From positions 1-43,160 of IMG/VR virus record IMGVR_UViG_3300046690_000686: a stretch of 43,160 nucleotides of DNA; one strand, given 5' to 3'. The notes below the pieces were generated by a model. That model was not told the origin of the DNA. It searched no databases and saw only the letters and a list, made by a program, of their open reading frames with translations. Positions 6,616-14,027 of the stretch are shown here, piece after piece. Made by a program: the position numbers and the translations under genes. Origin of the DNA: a virus. Position 1 is the stretch's first letter; each line of letters starts with the position of its first letter.

Positions 6616-7631
6616 GCGGCGTCGACACGTACAAGGGCGAGAGCTGGCCGAAGAAGCTCGCGCGGGCTCATTTTTGGTTGAGCGCCTGTGTCCTTCTGCC
6701 GGAGTTTCGTGGTTCTCCGATTCTGTGTCTAGCGAGTCGGGAGGGAGGTGACATTTCGGTTTTGAAAGGTCTCGGGGTTGATCCCCGGAATATCGTTGCC
6801 GTCGACATCTGCGAGGAGGCTGCTGCCGCTGCGAAGACGCTTCATCCTGATGTGGACATTCGGTGCATGGATGTGGCTGACGTAATTGCACAACGCGATG
6901 GATTCCTCGTCTCGCTGCTCGATTTCTGTGGCCCGATTTCCGTGGCGATCGCGCGCACCATCGCCGCTGTAGCCAAAAAGACAAGGGCAACGGGCCTCCT
7001 CGGCGTCGCTCTTCTCAAAGGAAGGGAGACTCGAGTCGCGAGGAATTTCCTCGATAGCGAGTTTCGTACCGCCTACGCGGCGGACAAGGACAATCGGCTA
7101 ACGCGCGCTCTCGCTCGACGAGGAGTTGAGGTGCGTCTGCGATACGAGGACGAAGGATGGAACCGCGAAGTCCTGGTTTCCAGTCTCGTGGAGGAGGCTG
7201 ACAAGACTGTCCTGCTCCAAAGTATTGCGGCGATCTCCTATCAAAGTATCACGAAGAAGAACCGCGGCGTTCCCATGATGCTGACGGTGTTCATGCCAAA
7301 ACGACTCAATCGGTACAGTCTCGCGAAATCGAAATTGCGAGCGATGAAGAGTTTTAATGAATATGTACGGTTGTCGCTCTTTGCTCAGCTTGCCGAAATG
7401 GGCGAGGTCGAGCGGAACAGATGGCTATCTTCGGATACGCCACCTCCAGCGCCATTAGACAAGGAAGTGCCGACGTCGCTCGACGCCTGCAAGCTTGAGG
7501 CAGTCCGTATTCTGATCGCAGCAAAGCAGCATGGCGTAAACGGGCCAGCCATATTGAATATCTCGCGAGGCGAGGCTGCAGCCCTTTTGGCCCATCACAC
7601 GATGGGAACATATGACGAGGGGCGCGAGTGA
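6612..7631 (+). CDS. Predicted class I SAM-dependent methyltransferase-like protein, AT-richer insert
   Basis: The 339-residue product has a Rossmann-like start (ILCLASREGGDISVLKGLG, then NIVAVDI with the acidic residue after the second strand, then DIRCMDVADV) and VSLLDFCGPI, where a catalytic or cofactor loop is expected. This suggests a methyltransferase of unknown target. The C-terminal 150 residues are basic and helical. From about 6660 to 7610 the base and codon composition is clearly richer in A and T than the neighbours. The GTG start and the 3' end still overlap adjacent genes, so it is fitted into the operon but probably of different origin. Confidence 0.6.
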   Translation: MSGVDTYKGESWPKKLARAHFWLSACVLLPEFRGSPILCLASREGGDISVLKGLGVDPRNIVAVDICEEAAAAAKTLHPDVDIRCMDVADVIAQRDGFLVSLLDFCGPISVAIARTIAAVAKKTRATGLLGVALLKGRETRVARNFLDSEFRTAYAADKDNRLTRALARRGVEVRLRYEDEGWNREVLVSSLVEEADKTVLLQSIAAISYQSITKKNRGVPMMLTVFMPKRLNRYSLAKSKLRAMKSFNEYVRLSLFAQLAEMGEVERNRWLSSDTPPPAPLDKEVPTSLDACKLEAVRILIAAKQHGVNGPAILNISRGEAAALLAHHTMGTYDEGRE

Positions 7632-7981
7632 TGCCGACCTTCGACGAGCGGCTGGAGGTCGAGCAGCGTCTCCTGGCGGCGCTGCTGGCGTGGCCGCGGC
7701 CGGTCGAGCTCGACCCCAAGGACTTCCTCGCGCCCGCGCATCAGACGCTCTTCTGCGCGCTGCAGGAGCTCGGGGCGGCGCTGCTCGAGTTCCCGCTCGA
7801 CCATCGGACGCTCAAGCAGGTCAGCGAGGTCATCCGGCGCTTCGACCTGGTGCACCTATTCAACAGCTCGGGCGGCGTCGAGGCGTACCTCGACCGGCTG
7901 CTCGAGATCGGCGGCATTGTGCCCAGCGACATTCCCGATCTCGTCGCCATCGTTCACCAGTGCCCGAGGTGTGGCAAATGA
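7631..7981 (+). CDS. DnaB N-terminal-domain-like protein
   Basis: The 116-residue product starts FDERLEVEQRLLAALLAWP and has DPKDFLAPAHQTLFCALQEL. This is the helical pattern of the N-terminal domain of DnaB-type replicative helicases. It ends without the RecA-like motor, which is encoded by the next gene. The pair may work as one helicase made of two chains. The start is GTG at 7628 or ATG at 7631; the former overlaps the previous stop. Confidence 0.65.
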   Translation: MPTFDERLEVEQRLLAALLAWPRPVELDPKDFLAPAHQTLFCALQELGAALLEFPLDHRTLKQVSEVIRRFDLVHLFNSSGGVEAYLDRLLEIGGIVPSDIPDLVAIVHQCPRCGK

Positions 7982-9078
7982 GCGACGAGCGCGACGATTT
8001 CGTAGACGCTGAGCACGCCGCCGCCGAATCCATCGCCCGGCGCAACGCCGAGATCGAGGAGTACATCCGCATCGAGCAGGAACGGCTCAAGAGCCGGAAC
8101 GGTACGAACGGGGCCAACGGTTATCACTACACCGGCGAGGCGCGCCGCCCCGAGGACAACGCGCCCCCGCTTCCGACCAAGTACACCATGACGCGCATCG
8201 GCGACGTCATCGACACCGGCCCGCCGAAGTTCATGGTGCAAGGTCTGTGGCTCGAGCACGGCGCCGGCATCGTTGGTGGTGACCCGAAGTCGTGGAAGTC
8301 GTTCTTCACGGTGTTCATGGCCGTGCATGTCGCTGCCGGTCGGCGCCTGCTCAACCGCTTCGATTGCAAACAGGGGCGCGTTGTCATCTTCAATGCCGAG
8401 GACACGGCGCGTCTGACCCGCTATCGCATCGGCTGCATGTGCCGCGCGCTCGACCTCTCCATCGATGAGCTTGATCTGCACCTCATCGACACCCCGTCGC
8501 TGTTCATCGACGACCCGGAGCATGTCGAGCTCTTGCGCGGCACGGTCAAGGATGCTCGCCCCGAGCTGCTGATCCTCGACCCGCTGCGCAACCTGCACGG
8601 CCTGGACGAGAACGACAGCGCCATTCTGCCGCGCGTCCTGACGCCCCTGCGGCTCATACAGCGCGATTTCGGCTGCGCGGTGCAGGTCATCCACCACCTG
8701 ACCAAGGCAAGCGAAGGGCGCACCATGGCATCGCGCATACGGGGCACTGGCGCGCTTCGCGGCTGGTATGACAGCGGCCTGGTGCTGGACCGGACCGAGG
8801 ATGGCGGCCCGGTCAAGATCACCATCGAGCACCGCGGGGCAGAAGCCCCGGACGCGTTCACCATCCGGCTGCAGAAGTCGCCGGGCCCCGGGCCGGATGG
8901 CGCTGGTGATGCGTTGTGGTTCGAAGAGTGCGAGCCGCCGGACCACGGATCGCTGGAGGAGCAAATCCTTGCCTTCAAGCACAGCCATCCCGGGGTCTCC
9001 GGAAAGATGGCGATCCCCGAGCTGCGAGCCATGGGGATCAAGTTCCGCAATGGCGAGTTCTGGGAGGTCTGGAAGTGA
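7978..9078 (+). CDS. RecA-fold replicative helicase (RepA/AAA_25 type)
   Basis: The 366-residue protein has a Walker A GGDPKSWKS at 100-108 (the PKSWKS variant is usual for AAA_25), a Walker B ELLILDP around 196-202, and HHLTKAS followed by RGTGALRGWYD, which fit the sensor and arginine region of RepA-type helicases. About 70 residues of charged, flexible sequence precede the motor. The C-terminus looks like a winged-helix fold. With the DnaB-N-like protein before it, this is the replication helicase. The ATG overlaps the previous stop (ATGA). Confidence 0.85.
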   Translation: MSDERDDFVDAEHAAAESIARRNAEIEEYIRIEQERLKSRNGTNGANGYHYTGEARRPEDNAPPLPTKYTMTRIGDVIDTGPPKFMVQGLWLEHGAGIVGGDPKSWKSFFTVFMAVHVAAGRRLLNRFDCKQGRVVIFNAEDTARLTRYRIGCMCRALDLSIDELDLHLIDTPSLFIDDPEHVELLRGTVKDARPELLILDPLRNLHGLDENDSAILPRVLTPLRLIQRDFGCAVQVIHHLTKASEGRTMASRIRGTGALRGWYDSGLVLDRTEDGGPVKITIEHRGAEAPDAFTIRLQKSPGPGPDGAGDALWFEECEPPDHGSLEEQILAFKHSHPGVSGKMAIPELRAMGIKFRNGEFWEVWK

Positions 9079-9359
9079 TGGCGACTCGTGTAGCCGCTCC
9101 CTCCCCGGTCCCCTCCCCGGTCCCCTCCCCGGTCCCGGTCCCCGTCCTAAAGGACGGGGACCGGGGACCGATCGGGCGGTCCCGGACCGGTCCCCGAGCG
9201 GGGACCAACGAAATCATTGAACTTTGCAAAACGTGGGGACCGGTCCCCGATCGGTCCCCGAGGGTGAAAAGTGGGGACCGAGTTTCCTTACAAAAACGAG
9301 GGGTATCTGTTACGTGGGTGCCGATCGCCCAGGTAATGAACGTGGAGACGCCCACATGA
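9078..9359 (+). CDS. Proline/valine-repeat protein over the inverted-repeat array (93 aa)
   Basis: An ATG overlapping the helicase stop (TGATG) opens a frame running through the GGTCCCC array. The N-terminal part therefore reads as repeated SPVPSPVPV, while the last 40 residues (KRGVSVTWVPIAQVMNV) look like ordinary protein. The stop overlaps the next start. It may be coding, or it may be an open frame across a structured DNA site. Confidence 0.35.
   Translation: MATRVAAPSPVPSPVPSPVPVPVLKDGDRGPIGRSRTGPRAGTNEIIELCKTWGPVPDRSPRVKSGDRVSLQKRGVSVTWVPIAQVMNVETPT
9107..9279. repeat. GGTCCCC / GGGGACC inverted-repeat array
   Basis: Six copies of GGTCCCC (9107, 9119, 9137, 9189, 9242, 9253) and five of its complement GGGGACC (9156, 9163, 9200, 9235, 9273) lie within 173 bases. 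Spacing is irregular and copies face each other, so many hairpins are possible. The array sits between the replication helicase and the packaging genes, a common place for a replication origin or a packaging recognition site. Confidence 0.8.
9134..9165. other. Perfect 14-bp hairpin within the array
   Basis: The arms 9134-9147 and 9152-9165 are exact complements around a TAAA loop. The stem is all G-C except for T-A pairs near its middle. No T-tract follows, so it does not look like a standard intrinsic terminator. It could be a protein-binding or extruded structure. Confidence 0.75.
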
Positions 9360-9772
9360 TGGGTGACGACGGCGACAAGCCTGAGGTGGTAATGGGCGAG
9401 CAGGTCACGGGCGAGCTCGTGGAGACCGGTGGTCGCACCGAAAGTGCACCGCGCCGCGGTGGTGCGGCGAACCTGCGGCCACCGTGGAAACCCGGGGAGA
9501 GCGGCAACAAGGCGGGGTGGACGAAGCTGTCGCGCGAGCTGCGCATGTACATCGCCGGCGCTGAGGGCGAGGGCACGCGCGAGGACATCGAGGGCATCCG
9601 CGAACTAGCACGCAATGCCCGCAGCGAGCTCGTGAGGCTGCAGGCGCGCATCTGGCTTGCCGAGCAGGTGGTGGGCAAGTCATCGCAGCCGCTGACGCTC
9701 GAGGATGAGGACGGAAACAAACTCAAGGTCGGCATCATCGTTCTTCCCGCCGAAAGGAGCGACGACGAATGA
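9356..9772 (+). CDS. Terminase small subunit-like protein (DUF5681 type)
   Basis: The 138-residue product contains PPWKPGESGNKAGWTKLSRE, close to the 'F.pG.SGN..GR' block of DUF5681 proteins that often precede large terminases. A helical region follows. It lies five small genes ahead of the large terminase and just after the inverted-repeat array, so it may recognise packaging DNA. Two ATGs (9356, 9359) overlap the previous stop. Confidence 0.65.
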   Translation: MMGDDGDKPEVVMGEQVTGELVETGGRTESAPRRGGAANLRPPWKPGESGNKAGWTKLSRELRMYIAGAEGEGTREDIEGIRELARNARSELVRLQARIWLAEQVVGKSSQPLTLEDEDGNKLKVGIIVLPAERSDDE

Positions 9773-10002
9773 CGGCACGTATAGCAAAGGCCGGCATGAT
9801 GACGTGTGTCTTCTGCGCCGGCAGCGGACGCGACCAACACGAGAACGCCTGCGAATTCTGCGACGGCAAGGGCGAGGTCGATGAGTTTACGGAGGAGGAC
9901 ACGCTCACGGAAGAAGGCGAGGAAGGCGAGGCGAACGGCGCAGACAAAAGCGAGGACGACGATGAAGGCGAGGACGAGGAAGGGGCCGACGATGGCGAGT
10001 GA
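9769..10002 (+). CDS. DnaJ-type zinc-finger protein with acidic tail (77 aa)
   Basis: Two CxxCxGxG-like repeats are visible, CVFCAGSG and CEFCDGKG, as in the DnaJ central zinc domain. The second half is almost entirely Glu, Asp and Gly, which may mimic nucleic acid. The start overlaps the previous stop. Its place among packaging genes gives no direct clue to function. Confidence 0.65.
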   Translation: MTARIAKAGMMTCVFCAGSGRDQHENACEFCDGKGEVDEFTEEDTLTEEGEEGEANGADKSEDDDEGEDEEGADDGE

Positions 10003-10222
10003 CGACGAGGGCACCAAGCGCATCCCACTCGACCAGCTCATGCCGCCCTCGCCCGAGCGCCGCATCCACGAGCAGCTGCTCGAGCTGTCGCAGCGCCAGG
10101 CGCGCGCCCTCGAGCGCATCGCCGCCTCGCTCGAGCTGGTGGCGGGTATCGTCACGTCGACCCTGGCCAACCCGCTGGACAAGGTGACCATCGAGCCGCC
10201 GCCGCCCGATGTGGACGAGTGA
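9992..10222 (+). CDS. Helical hypothetical protein (76 aa)
   Basis: The ATG lies within the end of the acidic protein's gene. The product has a long helix (RRIHEQLLELSQRQARALER) and ends in prolines and acidic residues (PPPPDVDE). No family is recognised. A short coiled-coil or oligomer role in packaging is possible. Confidence 0.55.
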   Translation: MASDDEGTKRIPLDQLMPPSPERRIHEQLLELSQRQARALERIAASLELVAGIVTSTLANPLDKVTIEPPPPDVDE

Positions 10223-10302
10223 CGGCCCTGCTCGTCGCCGCCGGCATGGTGCACCTGGGCGCCGTGGTGGCCATCATCGTGTTCGCGGTGCGGCGGCCAT
10301 GA
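10219..10302 (+). CDS. Very small membrane peptide (27 aa)
   Basis: A GTG overlapping the previous stop opens 27 codons that are nearly all hydrophobic (LLVAAGMVHLGAVVAIIVFAV) with a basic RRP end. This is one predicted transmembrane helix. The GTGA overlap argues for translation; the function is unknown. Confidence 0.4.
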   Translation: MTALLVAAGMVHLGAVVAIIVFAVRRP

Positions 10303-10341
10303 CGACGCGCGGTACAATCACGGGACAGAAAAGGGGAGCGA

Positions 10342-10512
10342 ATGACGGTTGACCTCGACAAGCTCGAACACGAAGCGCGTGCGCACCAGCTTGCGGATAT
10401 GGACGCGATGCGGGTCCGTACCGTCGACGTACTCGAGATGGTGCGGCGCCTCAAGCAGGTCGACGCCATGCTGAAGGGGTGGCGCCACGCCGTCGAGGCC
10501 ACCAAGCCATGA
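10342..10512 (+). CDS. Small helical protein (56 aa)
   Basis: The ATG has AAGGGGAG at ideal distance, and the stop overlaps the next ATG. The product (MTVDLDKLEHEARAHQ...) is predicted to be all helix with methionines and charged residues, possibly a coiled coil. No family is recognised. Confidence 0.55.
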   Translation: MTVDLDKLEHEARAHQLADMDAMRVRTVDVLEMVRRLKQVDAMLKGWRHAVEATKP

Positions 10513-10751
10513 GCGACACCGATGACCTGGCCGCGTCGATGCTGCGACACCTCTACGCCGCGATGGACGAGCGCATCGACACGCTGATCGCCAGCGGCTA
10601 CCGTGGTCTGCTGTACGCCTGGTACGACGACTCGCTGACGTTGCGCGTGGACACAACCCCACCGGTGGGACATGGAAATGTACGCGCCATCGAGCTGACC
10701 GACGAGGCGGTGACGCAGTACTTGGCGCACCGTCGCGTCAGGGGGCACTGA
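10509..10751 (+). CDS. Hypothetical protein (80 aa)
   Basis: It starts inside the previous stop (ATGAGC). The product has an N-terminal helix (LAASMLRHLYAAMDERID) and then a short beta-rich part (RGLLYAWYDDSLTLRVD). No family is recognised. It is the last small gene before the terminase. Confidence 0.55.
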   Translation: MSDTDDLAASMLRHLYAAMDERIDTLIASGYRGLLYAWYDDSLTLRVDTTPPVGHGNVRAIELTDEAVTQYLAHRRVRGH

Positions 10752-10757
10752 CCGCGC

Positions 10758-12287
10758 GTGGTCGCCGCCGCCCTCAGACGCTGCCGCGGTTGCGGGCGCG
10801 AGCTGCCGCTGGCGCCCATCCCGCGCTTCGAGGTCTGCGAAGACTGCGGCTGGGAGCCGGCGCCGGGCCCGCAGACGCAGTTCCTGGCCGAGAATGCCTT
10901 CGAGGTGCTCTACGGCGGCGCCGCCGGCGGCGGCAAGTCGGACGCGCTGCTCATGGGTGCGACCAGGCACGTGGGCAACGGCGCCTATCGGGCGTTGCTG
11001 CTGCGCCGCACGTACCCCGAGCTCGAGCGCTCGCTCATCCCCCGCGCGCAGGAGCGCTTCGACACCATCGCGCCCGGCGGCTATGTCGGCTCGCCGACGC
11101 CGCGCTGGCGGTTCCCGTCGGGCGCCGTCATCGAGTTCGGCCATCTGCAGCACGAGACGGACCTCGCCAAGTATCAGTCGGCCGAGTACCAGTACATCGG
11201 CTTCGACGAGCTGGCCCACTTCACCGAGAAGATGTTCACGTACATGCTTTCGCGCCTGCGCTCGTCCAAGGGCATCCCATCGCGGGTGCGCGCAGGATCC
11301 AACCCGCCGCACGACCTCACCGGCGCGTGGATGGTCAAGCGCTGGGCGCCGTGGCTCGACCGCAGCCCCGACTACCACGGCGTGCGCGCCGAGAGCGGCC
11401 AGCGCCTGTTCTACGTGAACAGCCGCGCCAAGGGCGAGCGCTACGTGGAGCGCGGCACGCTCGACGAGGAGGGCAACGCCGCCCGCGCCCGCGTTTTCAT
11501 CCGCGCGCTCATCGCCGCCAACCCCTACCTGGACCGCAACGACCCGGGCTACCGCTCGAGCTTGTTGGCGCTCGATCCGGTGTCGCGCGCGCAGCTGCTG
11601 GACGGCGACTTCTCGCGCATCGACAAGCCCGGCGCCGTGTGGAATCGCACGCTCATCGACGCCGGCCGCCGCACATCGCATCCCGTCCTGACCCGCGTCG
11701 GCATCGGCCTCGACCCGTCGGGCTCGCACCGCAAGGGGAGCGATGAGGCCGGCATCATCCCCGCCGGCGTGGGGCCGTGCTGGTGCTCGGGCGAGCGCGA
11801 GAACCACGCCTTCGTGTTCGATGACCTGTCGGGCGTCCTGCCGGCGACGATGCAGGCCAGGCGCTCGATCGCGGCCTACCATGACCTGAACGCGGACTTC
11901 GTCGTCGCAGAAATCAACTACGGCGGCGAGTGGATCAAGGCGACCATCAACGAGATCGACCCCAGCGTCAACGTCGACGTGGTGCACGTGACCAAGGGCA
12001 AGGCGGTGCGCGCCGAGCCGGTGGCGGCGCTCTACGGCAAGCTCGAGGACGATGGCACGGTCACCGGCTGCAAGGTGCACCACGTTGGGACGCTGGCCGG
12101 CCTCGAGAACGAGATGTGCACGCTCGACCCGCGCGAGCCGCCGAAGATCTCGCCCGGGCGCCTGGACGCGCTGGTGTTCGTGCTGTCGAAGCTGCTGCTC
12201 GGCGCGCCCGACGGCGTGGAGGGCATCCACTCGGACGGGCAGCGCCGCTGGGACCCGCGGCGCGACCGCGGCCGCATGATGACGTAG
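10758..12287 (+). CDS. Terminase large subunit
   Basis: The 509-residue protein drives DNA into the prohead and cuts concatemers. A zinc ribbon (C9, C12, C27, C30) precedes the ATPase, whose Walker A is GGAAGGGKS at 53-61 and Walker B YIGFDE at about 147-152. The nuclease domain begins near GIGLDPSGSHRKG, which gives the first catalytic aspartate, and a later D is in PGRLDALVF. These fit the Terminase_6/TerL family. The N-terminal zinc ribbon is an uncommon extra. The GTG start lies 6 bases after the previous stop. Confidence 0.93.
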   Translation: MVAAALRRCRGCGRELPLAPIPRFEVCEDCGWEPAPGPQTQFLAENAFEVLYGGAAGGGKSDALLMGATRHVGNGAYRALLLRRTYPELERSLIPRAQERFDTIAPGGYVGSPTPRWRFPSGAVIEFGHLQHETDLAKYQSAEYQYIGFDELAHFTEKMFTYMLSRLRSSKGIPSRVRAGSNPPHDLTGAWMVKRWAPWLDRSPDYHGVRAESGQRLFYVNSRAKGERYVERGTLDEEGNAARARVFIRALIAANPYLDRNDPGYRSSLLALDPVSRAQLLDGDFSRIDKPGAVWNRTLIDAGRRTSHPVLTRVGIGLDPSGSHRKGSDEAGIIPAGVGPCWCSGERENHAFVFDDLSGVLPATMQARRSIAAYHDLNADFVVAEINYGGEWIKATINEIDPSVNVDVVHVTKGKAVRAEPVAALYGKLEDDGTVTGCKVHHVGTLAGLENEMCTLDPREPPKISPGRLDALVFVLSKLLLGAPDGVEGIHSDGQRRWDPRRDRGRMMT

Positions 12288-12329
12288 TTCTGGACACGGC
12301 GCGCAAATTGTGTTCTCCCTGCCGCATGC

Positions 12330-13778
12330 ATGGGCATCTGGTCGCGCCTCTTCGGTTCTCCGCCCCCCGCCGTCGTCGCTGACCAGCGCGCGCTGCGGCC
12401 GAGCGCCCTCGCGTCGGCGCCGGCTGAGTCGACGCAGCCCGAGCCCTACCAGCGCATCGAGCAGCCCGGCTCGGAGATGTGGCGCTCCTATCCCGAGGAG
12501 ACCATCACCCCCGAGAGCTGGCGCAGCATCCTACGCGACGCCGACCAGGGCTACACCTGGCGCCTCATGGAGCTCTACGACGCGGTGGCCAGCGACTACC
12601 ACGTCGGCTCGCAGCTGCGCACGCGCAAGCTGGCCGTCGCCGGCGCGCCTGTCGAGTTCTCGCCGCCCAAGGGCGACGAGTCAGCGCTGGGCAAGGCGAT
12701 TGCCGAGGACGCGGCGCTCTTCTGGGACCGTATCCCCAAGCGCACCGACCTGGTCGTCGACCTGCTCGACGACTTCTTCCGCGGCTTCTCGTGCGTGCGG
12801 CCGGTGTGGGACAGCATCAACGGCCGGTGGTGGGTCGTCTGCCACGAGGCCATCGAGACGCGTTACTTTCGCTTCGAGAACGCCATCACGCCGCTCATCT
12901 GCCCCGTGCCCGGCGGCGGCAGCGATGGCGTACCCGTCCCCGACGGCTACCTGTACTCGGAGTGTCGCGACAAGGCCGGCCCGGTGGTGCGCGCGGGCGT
13001 CGGCCGCGGCGTCACGCGCTCGTGGATGTACAAGGGCTACGCGCTCATCGACACGGCTAGCTTCATCGAGCGGTTCGGCACGCCCCACGTCCAGGTGAAG
13101 ACCGACCGCACGCTGCAGCCAGGCGACAGGCTGCTCGAGCAGGCCAAGGACGCGGCGCGCGCCCTCATCGCTGACCAGATAGGCGTCATGCCCGCCGGCT
13201 GCACCGCCGAGATCTTGCAGGCCATCGACAACGCGGCGACGACCAAGGACGTCTTCCTCGCGTACATCGAGTTCCACGACAAGGCCATCTCGAAGGCCAT
13301 CGTCGGCCAGGTGCTCACCGCCGACGCCGGCCCGGGCGGCATCGGTCACGGCGGTGCTGCCGAGGAGCAAGGCGACGTGCGCCAGGACCTCAGAGAGGCC
13401 GACGCCGAGCGCATGGGCCAGGTGCTCACGGACAAGCTCATCCGGCCCTGGGTGCTGTACCATTACGGCCCCAAGGCGCCGGTGCCGAACGTCTGCATCG
13501 ACGTCGAGCAGCCCGACGACCGCGTGCAGACGACGCTGGCCGAGAAGCAGCGCGCCGAGACCATCAACATCCTCCGCTCGGCGGGAATGCGCATCAAGGC
13601 CAAGCAGCAATACGCCGATTTCTACCTCGACGTCCCCGACGGCGTGGACGACAAGACCGAGCTGCCGCTGCCTGTCGCGCCGCCGCAAGCCACCAACAGC
13701 GGCGACCCGTCGGGCGGCGTGCCGGAACCGGCCCCGAAGTCGAACGGGGTCCAGAAGCAGCCGGTGGGGGACGCATGA
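12330..13778 (+). CDS. Portal protein (DUF935, Mu gp29-like)
   Basis: The 482-residue protein carries DAVASDYHVGSQLRTRKLAV near the N-terminus and HDKAISKAIVGQVLTA in the second half, blocks typical of DUF935 portals. It would form the dodecameric ring through which DNA enters and to which the tail joins. It follows the terminase by 42 bases, as in Mu-like heads. The C-terminus is proline-rich and disordered. Confidence 0.9.
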   Translation: MGIWSRLFGSPPPAVVADQRALRPSALASAPAESTQPEPYQRIEQPGSEMWRSYPEETITPESWRSILRDADQGYTWRLMELYDAVASDYHVGSQLRTRKLAVAGAPVEFSPPKGDESALGKAIAEDAALFWDRIPKRTDLVVDLLDDFFRGFSCVRPVWDSINGRWWVVCHEAIETRYFRFENAITPLICPVPGGGSDGVPVPDGYLYSECRDKAGPVVRAGVGRGVTRSWMYKGYALIDTASFIERFGTPHVQVKTDRTLQPGDRLLEQAKDAARALIADQIGVMPAGCTAEILQAIDNAATTKDVFLAYIEFHDKAISKAIVGQVLTADAGPGGIGHGGAAEEQGDVRQDLREADAERMGQVLTDKLIRPWVLYHYGPKAPVPNVCIDVEQPDDRVQTTLAEKQRAETINILRSAGMRIKAKQQYADFYLDVPDGVDDKTELPLPVAPPQATNSGDPSGGVPEPAPKSNGVQKQPVGDA

Positions 13779-13966
13779 GCTGCCGTCGCTGCGGCGCGCT
13801 CGAGTGCGTGCAGACGGGCCGATTCGCCGGCAAGCTCTGCATGAATTGCGTCACGAGCTTGAGCCTCAGCGCTTGGTGGGAGCGCTCGGTGCGCGCGGAC
13901 GCCCGGTCAAAGCGCCGCGAAAAGTACAGCGACCGGGTCAAGCTCCCCTTTCGCCCCGCGTCCTGA
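13775..13966 (+). CDS. Small zinc-finger protein (63 aa)
   Basis: It starts within the portal stop (ATGAGC). CRRCGALEC and LCMNCVTS give two CxxC knuckles with about 15 residues between them, so it probably binds one zinc. A basic C-terminal half (RSKRREKYSDRVK) may contact DNA or RNA. Its stop lies at the start of the repeated promoter-like element. Confidence 0.6.
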   Translation: MSCRRCGALECVQTGRFAGKLCMNCVTSLSLSAWWERSVRADARSKRREKYSDRVKLPFRPAS

Positions 13967-13998
13967 CAGCGACGGCATTCCTCTTTTTGCTTGCAATC
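13962..13998 (+). promoter_or_regulatory. Repeated upstream element, copy 1 (candidate late promoter)
   Basis: CCTGACAG, about 11 bases, then CTCTTTTTGCTTGCAATC. A near-copy lies at 30453-30486, ahead of the fibre-like gene. Both copies end about 12-30 bases before a GTG start that has no ribosome binding site. The shared sequence in otherwise unlike DNA suggests a common control site. Confidence 0.5.
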
Positions 13999-14027
13999 CT
14001 GAAATCGTTCAATTCATCTGCGCCTAT

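Noticed and set aside
9107-9279. CRISPR array
   Set aside because: The 7-base repeats are too short, in both orientations and irregularly spaced, with no spacers of constant size.
10152-12230. Very long open frame (692 codons) on the minus strand antisense to the terminase
   Set aside because: It mirrors the terminase codon pattern in GC-rich DNA, its sequence is Arg/Ala/His-rich without motifs, and it has no ribosome binding site.
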